This document shows positions 59,993-64,000 of a stretch of DNA of 64,000 bases, one piece after another (the first letter of the stretch is position 1; every line of letters begins with the position of its first letter). Under the pieces are notes generated by a model. That model was not told the DNA's origin and made no database searches. It saw only the letters and a program-made list of their open reading frames with translations. The position numbers and the translations under genes are program-made. The DNA is from Opeltia flavorubescens (Eukaryota > Ascomycota > Lecanoromycetes > Teloschistales > Teloschistaceae): the NCBI GenBank assembly GCA_000442125.1, contig KE546978.1, positions 868,001-932,000 of the forward strand, in the 5' to 3' direction.

Positions 59993-61015
59993 TCAGACCA
60001 ACCATTTAATCTCCGCCCACGTGGACCGGCTGAAAAGCTCATGCAATAATTTGTCAACATCATCTATGCTTTTCCCCGACTGCACATATTTCACCTTATA
60101 GCCTCTAGTGACACGAATCTCAACACTGCCCGGTACATCGAAAACACCCATCCCGAAATCCTTTACCGGATATGTGGATTCGCTCTTAATCAAACATCCC
60201 GGTCCTGGTTCTGGACCAACGTTCTCGGCTTCGTCATAATCGCTGTAATCGTAGTACCACTCGCGTACAGCGTGCCACGCGCCGTCTCCGCGATTAAGTT
60301 GAAAAGCCTTGACTTCCGAGCCCGAATCCTCGCCGTCGCGTTCAACGATCGCATTATGCCAACATTCCGGTTGGACATTCCGATCCGAGGATTTTGTCGC
60401 TTTGCCTCTGCCGGCTTCCGGGTAGTCGTCGTAAGTGAGGGGGAGCAACCAGTAATCCCCTCGCGAACAATATCGAAGCTGCTTGAAGCCATCGCTTTGG
60501 ACCAATCGGCCCACTTCGTTGTAGGTCGTGTTTTCGGCCTGGTGGTAGCGTTCCTCGCCTCGTTCGCGTGGCTTGCAGTAGACGTCTCGTACCTTGAGGG
60601 TGGAGAGTCGCAGACCAGGGAAAAGCTGCAGGATGGAGGATATCTGGAAAGTGGTAGGTAATGCTTCTGGTTGCAGGCGTATAAGTATAGGGGTAGCGTC
60701 TATGGAGATGTACCTCAAGCGACAGAGTGAGGCTTGATCTAGAGAGAAGAGAAAGTCGACGAGATCGTAGGTGGTGTTGAAATGGATTTCTACATTCTCG
60801 AAGTACGTTGCTAACGACTGTGTGTACCCCGTACGCGACAGCCAAGTAACCAGCCAATGATTAAGGTGAGGATAGGTTATGGTTACAGTGGAATAATAAT
60901 TTCCGTATATTTGATTTTGAATTTCGAGCGGCAGCTGAGATATACCAGCTAGACCAGGCTTTTCATTGGCCGAAGAGTGAGTAGCTTTAATGTCATCGTA
61001 GGAACCGTCCATCAT
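59993..61015 (-). CDS. F-box-like hypothetical protein, 340 aa, single exon
   Basis: Start is taken as ATG 61015 (MMDGSYDD). Near residue 30 lies LPLEIQNQIYGNYY, the short F-box-like opening (LPxEIxxxIY) of a large fungal family of hypothetical proteins. Next come helical segments (YFENVEIHFNTTYDLVDFLF, LRYISIDATPILIRL, FPGLRLSTLKVRDVYC) that resemble the leucine-rich body of those proteins. The C-terminal third is Asp/Tyr/Gly-rich with several W residues (WHAVREWYYDYSDYDEAEN). Real F-box proteins recruit substrates to SCF ubiquitin ligases; whether this one does is unknown. It is 475 bp downstream of the HET gene on the same strand. The length and clean frame in GC-balanced sequence support a real gene. 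Confidence 0.75.
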   Translation of the reverse strand: MMDGSYDDIKATHSSANEKPGLAGISQLPLEIQNQIYGNYYSTVTITYPHLNHWLVTWLSRTGYTQSLATYFENVEIHFNTTYDLVDFLFSLDQASLCRLRYISIDATPILIRLQPEALPTTFQISSILQLFPGLRLSTLKVRDVYCKPRERGEERYHQAENTTYNEVGRLVQSDGFKQLRYCSRGDYWLLPLTYDDYPEAGRGKATKSSDRNVQPECWHNAIVERDGEDSGSEVKAFQLNRGDGAWHAVREWYYDYSDYDEAENVGPEPGPGCLIKSESTYPVKDFGMGVFDVPGSVEIRVTRGYKVKYVQSGKSIDDVDKLLHELFSRSTWAEIKWLV

Positions 61016-61489
61016 CCTGAACACATGCTGCTACTCCGGACTGCGTGAACTCTTGTGGGGGAATTGTGTAGAAGATAGAGAAGTGCTGAGTTACAAGCAA
61101 GATCAGTCGCCAAGCCAAAAACAAGTTTAGGCAGCTACAGGACCTGAGTTCCGGCGAAGGATTGGCGCCAATCTCAATATCGCTTGGCGCCCCCTATTAG
61201 CCCATACTTCTATCTTTTCATACGCTGCCGAATCCGCTTCTCATTATCGCTGTCAGTCTCCGAAGACCTTACCACAGCTCTCAAGCGTGACTTTGTCGTT
61301 CAAAGAAGAATAGTCATGCCCTCCGCCAAAAAAGATGTTCGTCACGCAATATTTATAAGTGTATATATGATCATCTGAAAGAACAACTACCCCTGGTTTC
61401 ATCTAATGGTGCATCTTGAGATGAATGAGGAATCCCTTCAAGGTAGAGATAACTCAATTGACAAGAAGGCAGCGAATATGGTATTAGCC
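61016..61489. other. Spacer between the F-box-like gene and the HET gene
   Basis: This 474-bp spacer holds the F-box-like gene promoter and the HET gene 3' flank. A short plus frame at 61184-61378 is not supported. No other element was found. Confidence 0.5.
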
Positions 61490-63268
61490 TCAGACCAGGA
61501 TGACCGACTCGCTCGCTCGATCCTTATCAACGGCCTCCCCATGCATCACACCATAAACGTAAACGTCTCCCACCAATAGGCGATGGCTATTCTGGATACT
61601 TTCCGCAGGCTTCCGCAACAGAAATGGTGTATTAGATCCATCCAAGATCCAGACTTCATCGCCAACTTCCACCGTCGGCCAAGAAAGCCCCATACGTCCG
61701 CCAGATGTGACGAAAAGCACTTTTCCATCTATCATACAGTTTACGGTGATACGATACGGGCGGGGAAGCGTCGAGCCATCGGCGGTTGGGCCCATGTATC
61801 TTTCCCATTGAACATCGTTTGGCAGATCTTGATCTTCATCCTGGAGTTGACGATATTTGGTAGTCAGTAAATCTTCACTCATCTCACCCGCCAAGAGGAG
61901 CGAGAAAGCCTTATCTCTCTTGCTCGTGTTGATGTTGATGCCGTTGTCGCGGCACGTGCGACGCCAATCTTCAAAGATCTCACCACGGTTAGTTGTCAGA
62001 TGGGCATTGATAAATTTGGACTTTGCTTGAACTCTGTCAATGCAGCATCCTGCCACTTGCAGCATCTTCTCATCGACAATTTCCACATTCCCAGGCCTGC
62101 CTCTAGAAGCGTTGAAGAGAGGATCCGCACGAAAAGCTCGTGTGAGAGAGTAACGAGGCTCACGATATGTTCCCGAAAAGTCTGGTACCCAGGATGGAAG
62201 TCCCAAATTCCCACTATTGAACCCTTCGCCAAGAAGAGTCGACAGGCTTCCTTTCTTCTGCTTGATCATCGCACAGAAAGCCTTCACATAGATTTCGCCC
62301 ACAGATTGGTTGTAGTCGGGTACAATTGGGGGCTCATCTCTTAAGAATCCTAACAAGGAATATATCTTGTCGCGTGGGTTGTAGCACTGTCTGTCTGCGA
62401 ATACCCGGAAGACGTCGATTAGTGTTCTGTATGGACCGTTGGGATCCTGAATCGATTTTATCCATTCAATAACGCCCATGAGCTTATCTATTGAGGCTCG
62501 TGGCCCAGGAGCATCGCCTGTTGCCTGATATGCAACAACACAGCATGGGCTACCAAGATGTCTGATTCGGTTGACTCGGCACATCTCAAAGTCTTCTAAT
62601 GACAACGTCCAATGGCCGTAGTGAAAAACGGCCAAACTTGGTAGAATGGCTTCTTGGGCGGTCCAGGACCTGATCCACCAAGTGCTGTCGTGTATCAAGA
62701 GAAATGCATCCATCATGGAGCGAAATTCTGCGTCCTGCGTATTGCACTTCCAGAGAGCGGCGTCCTCATCCCACCAGTAGCCGGGCAATTCGAAGAAGTG
62801 ACGATCGTCACGAAAATGTTCTACAAGAGCAAAAGGACTGTGGTGGGATTCGATGGGTTGTTCGGAGCATCCCAACCACATGTGCACAATTTCGCACTTT
62901 TTGTAGACATCGTCCATCTTTGCCACTGAAAATGATTTTTCTTCATTGTCATCTTGATTGATGCATATAGCATCGACCCAAACAGTGAGAGGTTGATCTG
63001 AAGGGCGCAGATATTGCAATGCATTGAACAAGTTAGAAGTGACGCTCACTTCTTCTCCGTGGATGTGGATTACCTGCGACTTAGGCTGGTCACCCCAAGT
63101 ATAGGACAAGGTGGCATATTTCTCTCGTTTCGGATCGTCCAGATCAATAATATCAACCGAGGCATGTATGGGCGTATGTCTGTGGCCTGACCCAACCACT
63201 AGGACTCGGATTTCGTGGCCAAGCGTTGAAAGCTGCCTCATGTAAAATGAGGGAATGAGATACTGCAT
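61490..63268 (-). CDS. HET-domain (heterokaryon incompatibility) protein, 592 aa
   Basis: This intact single-exon gene starts at ATG 63268 (MQYLIPSFYM). The HET domain spans about residues 51-220 with its three usual blocks: YATLSYTWGD (51-60), VWVDAICINQDDNEE (97-110) with VAKMDDVYKKC..VHMWLG behind it, and WIRSWTAQEAIL. Downstream, DKIYSLLGFL and VPDYNQSVGEIYVKAF form the second conserved part typical of large fungal HET proteins, and GLPSWVPDFS follows. HET proteins cause growth arrest and cell death when unlike strains fuse, often after sensing a partner NLR or allele product. No partner with NACHT or SESB/Goodbye domains lies in the window. Such genes often sit in variable, repeat-rich regions, as here. 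The incompatibility role is inferred from the domain only. Confidence 0.93.
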   Translation of the reverse strand: MQYLIPSFYMRQLSTLGHEIRVLVVGSGHRHTPIHASVDIIDLDDPKREKYATLSYTWGDQPKSQVIHIHGEEVSVTSNLFNALQYLRPSDQPLTVWVDAICINQDDNEEKSFSVAKMDDVYKKCEIVHMWLGCSEQPIESHHSPFALVEHFRDDRHFFELPGYWWDEDAALWKCNTQDAEFRSMMDAFLLIHDSTWWIRSWTAQEAILPSLAVFHYGHWTLSLEDFEMCRVNRIRHLGSPCCVVAYQATGDAPGPRASIDKLMGVIEWIKSIQDPNGPYRTLIDVFRVFADRQCYNPRDKIYSLLGFLRDEPPIVPDYNQSVGEIYVKAFCAMIKQKKGSLSTLLGEGFNSGNLGLPSWVPDFSGTYREPRYSLTRAFRADPLFNASRGRPGNVEIVDEKMLQVAGCCIDRVQAKSKFINAHLTTNRGEIFEDWRRTCRDNGININTSKRDKAFSLLLAGEMSEDLLTTKYRQLQDEDQDLPNDVQWERYMGPTADGSTLPRPYRITVNCMIDGKVLFVTSGGRMGLSWPTVEVGDEVWILDGSNTPFLLRKPAESIQNSHRLLVGDVYVYGVMHGEAVDKDRASESVILV

Positions 63269-64000
63269 GTTGGGTGTAAGCTTGCTATATCTGTCATAAA
63301 TTTTTAAAATCTCTTACGCTTCCAGCCCAGGCACGAGTTCAGCCAGATATGCGACGAAGGACTCTTTTTATCCTTCAACGGAATTCTTGACTAAGTTCTT
63401 GCACGGTATAGAACGGGTTCACTAGTGGTCGCTGTAGGATTGTTAGAGCGCTGCCAACTGTACAAGACGTATCTTGGGATGGCAACTTGTCGACACATGT
63501 GGGCCGATAGGTACCAACAGCCCAAGAGTTTCTACAACATGGCTCGGCCAATTGAGACTTACTTAGGTGTGATGACTTTGTCTGTTGGCATGTTCCTGTA
63601 CGCCAAACCCGCGTTGAGAATCAATATCTATCATTTGATATGGGATGCTTAGTTAGCCTCAGCAATTTGGCAGGGAAATGTTGTTACCGGTCAGCTCTCA
63701 AAGCTGAACGCAGCCCAACGCCAAATCCAAAAATCGCAGCCCAAGGCAGACTGTCAGAATAGAATATGGGCAGAGGATCGGCACACTACGGTTACACTAA
63801 AAAACACCACATAAGACACTAAAGATTGCGGCAAATTCCGCTTACGTTTACTACTTCATTTTGAACAAAAAATCCTATGAAATAAGTGGAGAGGCAAGTC
63901 GTAAAGAACACTTGCTGGCTATACCATAATACTAAGAACGCAAGAAAAACCGACTGTGTTATCAGCTGTAGAGAAACACTCTCACGTTGGAGCAAAAAAA
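63269..64000. other. HET gene promoter side and window end
   Basis: No supported gene. A plus frame at 63425-63652 (75 codons) has no motif. The window ends in a short A run, AAAAAAA. Confidence 0.45.

Noticed and set aside
63425-63652. 75-codon plus ORF upstream of the HET gene
   Set aside because: Short, in the HET promoter region, no motif, no upstream elements of its own.
1-64000. tRNA genes, rRNA, CRISPR arrays, telomeric repeats
   Set aside because: I looked for T-loop signatures (GGTTCRANYC) with matching stems, conserved rRNA words, spaced direct repeats and TTAGGG runs. None was found with supporting structure, although a covariance-model scan could still find a tRNA missed by eye.

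Overview
This is a 64 kb piece of a filamentous ascomycete (Pezizomycotina) genome. The evidence is many short introns (about 46-93 bp, GT..AG), typical ascomycete genes (ATG22, XPT1, a GRG1/CCG-1 glucose-repressible gene, an Sfl1/Mga1-type HSF regulator, a HET-domain protein), and a Ty1/copia retrotransposon carrying the mutation pattern of repeat-induced point mutation (RIP). A leotiomycete-like fungus would fit, but the species cannot be fixed from the sequence. Nine single ambiguous bases (N) show this is a draft assembly.

Region 1 (1-13.95 kb) is a gene-dense housekeeping block. In order it holds: an RBR-type E3 ubiquitin ligase cut by the window edge (+); ATG22 (-, 6 exons); XPT1 xanthine/guanine phosphoribosyltransferase (-, 5 exons); a GRG1-like stress protein (+, 4 exons); an HSF-type transcription factor (+, 6 exons); a DUF3245-like protein (-, 2 exons); the mitochondrial succinyl-CoA ligase beta subunit (+, 9 exons); and an RGG-rich protein (-, 2 exons). 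Exon joins were checked for reading phase throughout. XPT1/GRG1 and DUF3245/succinyl-CoA ligase are divergent pairs with shared promoters.

Region 2 (about 14-60 kb) is gene-poor. Base composition is mostly ordinary, not strongly AT-rich, but nearly all reading frames are short or broken. Two intact single-exon genes stand out: a small secreted cysteine-rich protein (26.65 kb, +) and an aromatic-ring FAD monooxygenase (34.4-36.1 kb, -). Decayed coding remnants include two SNF2-type ATPase fragments (29.7 and 42 kb), a HET-domain fragment (53.4 kb) and several unidentified pieces (18.6, 28, 55 and 57 kb).

Inside region 2 lies a complete Ty1/copia element (46,668-52,354, +): two 224-bp LTRs, a 5-bp target duplication GAGAT, a primer site resembling the initiator tRNA-Met anticodon arm, and readable protease, integrase, reverse transcriptase and RNase H remnants full of RIP-type stops. 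The two LTRs differ only by transitions, and the polarity of those differences flips at one internal point, so each LTR is half mutated and half clean. This is the most unusual observation in the window.

Region 3 (60-64 kb) holds an F-box-like hypothetical gene and an intact HET-domain gene, both on the minus strand.

No tRNA, rRNA, CRISPR array or clearly new multi-gene system was found.
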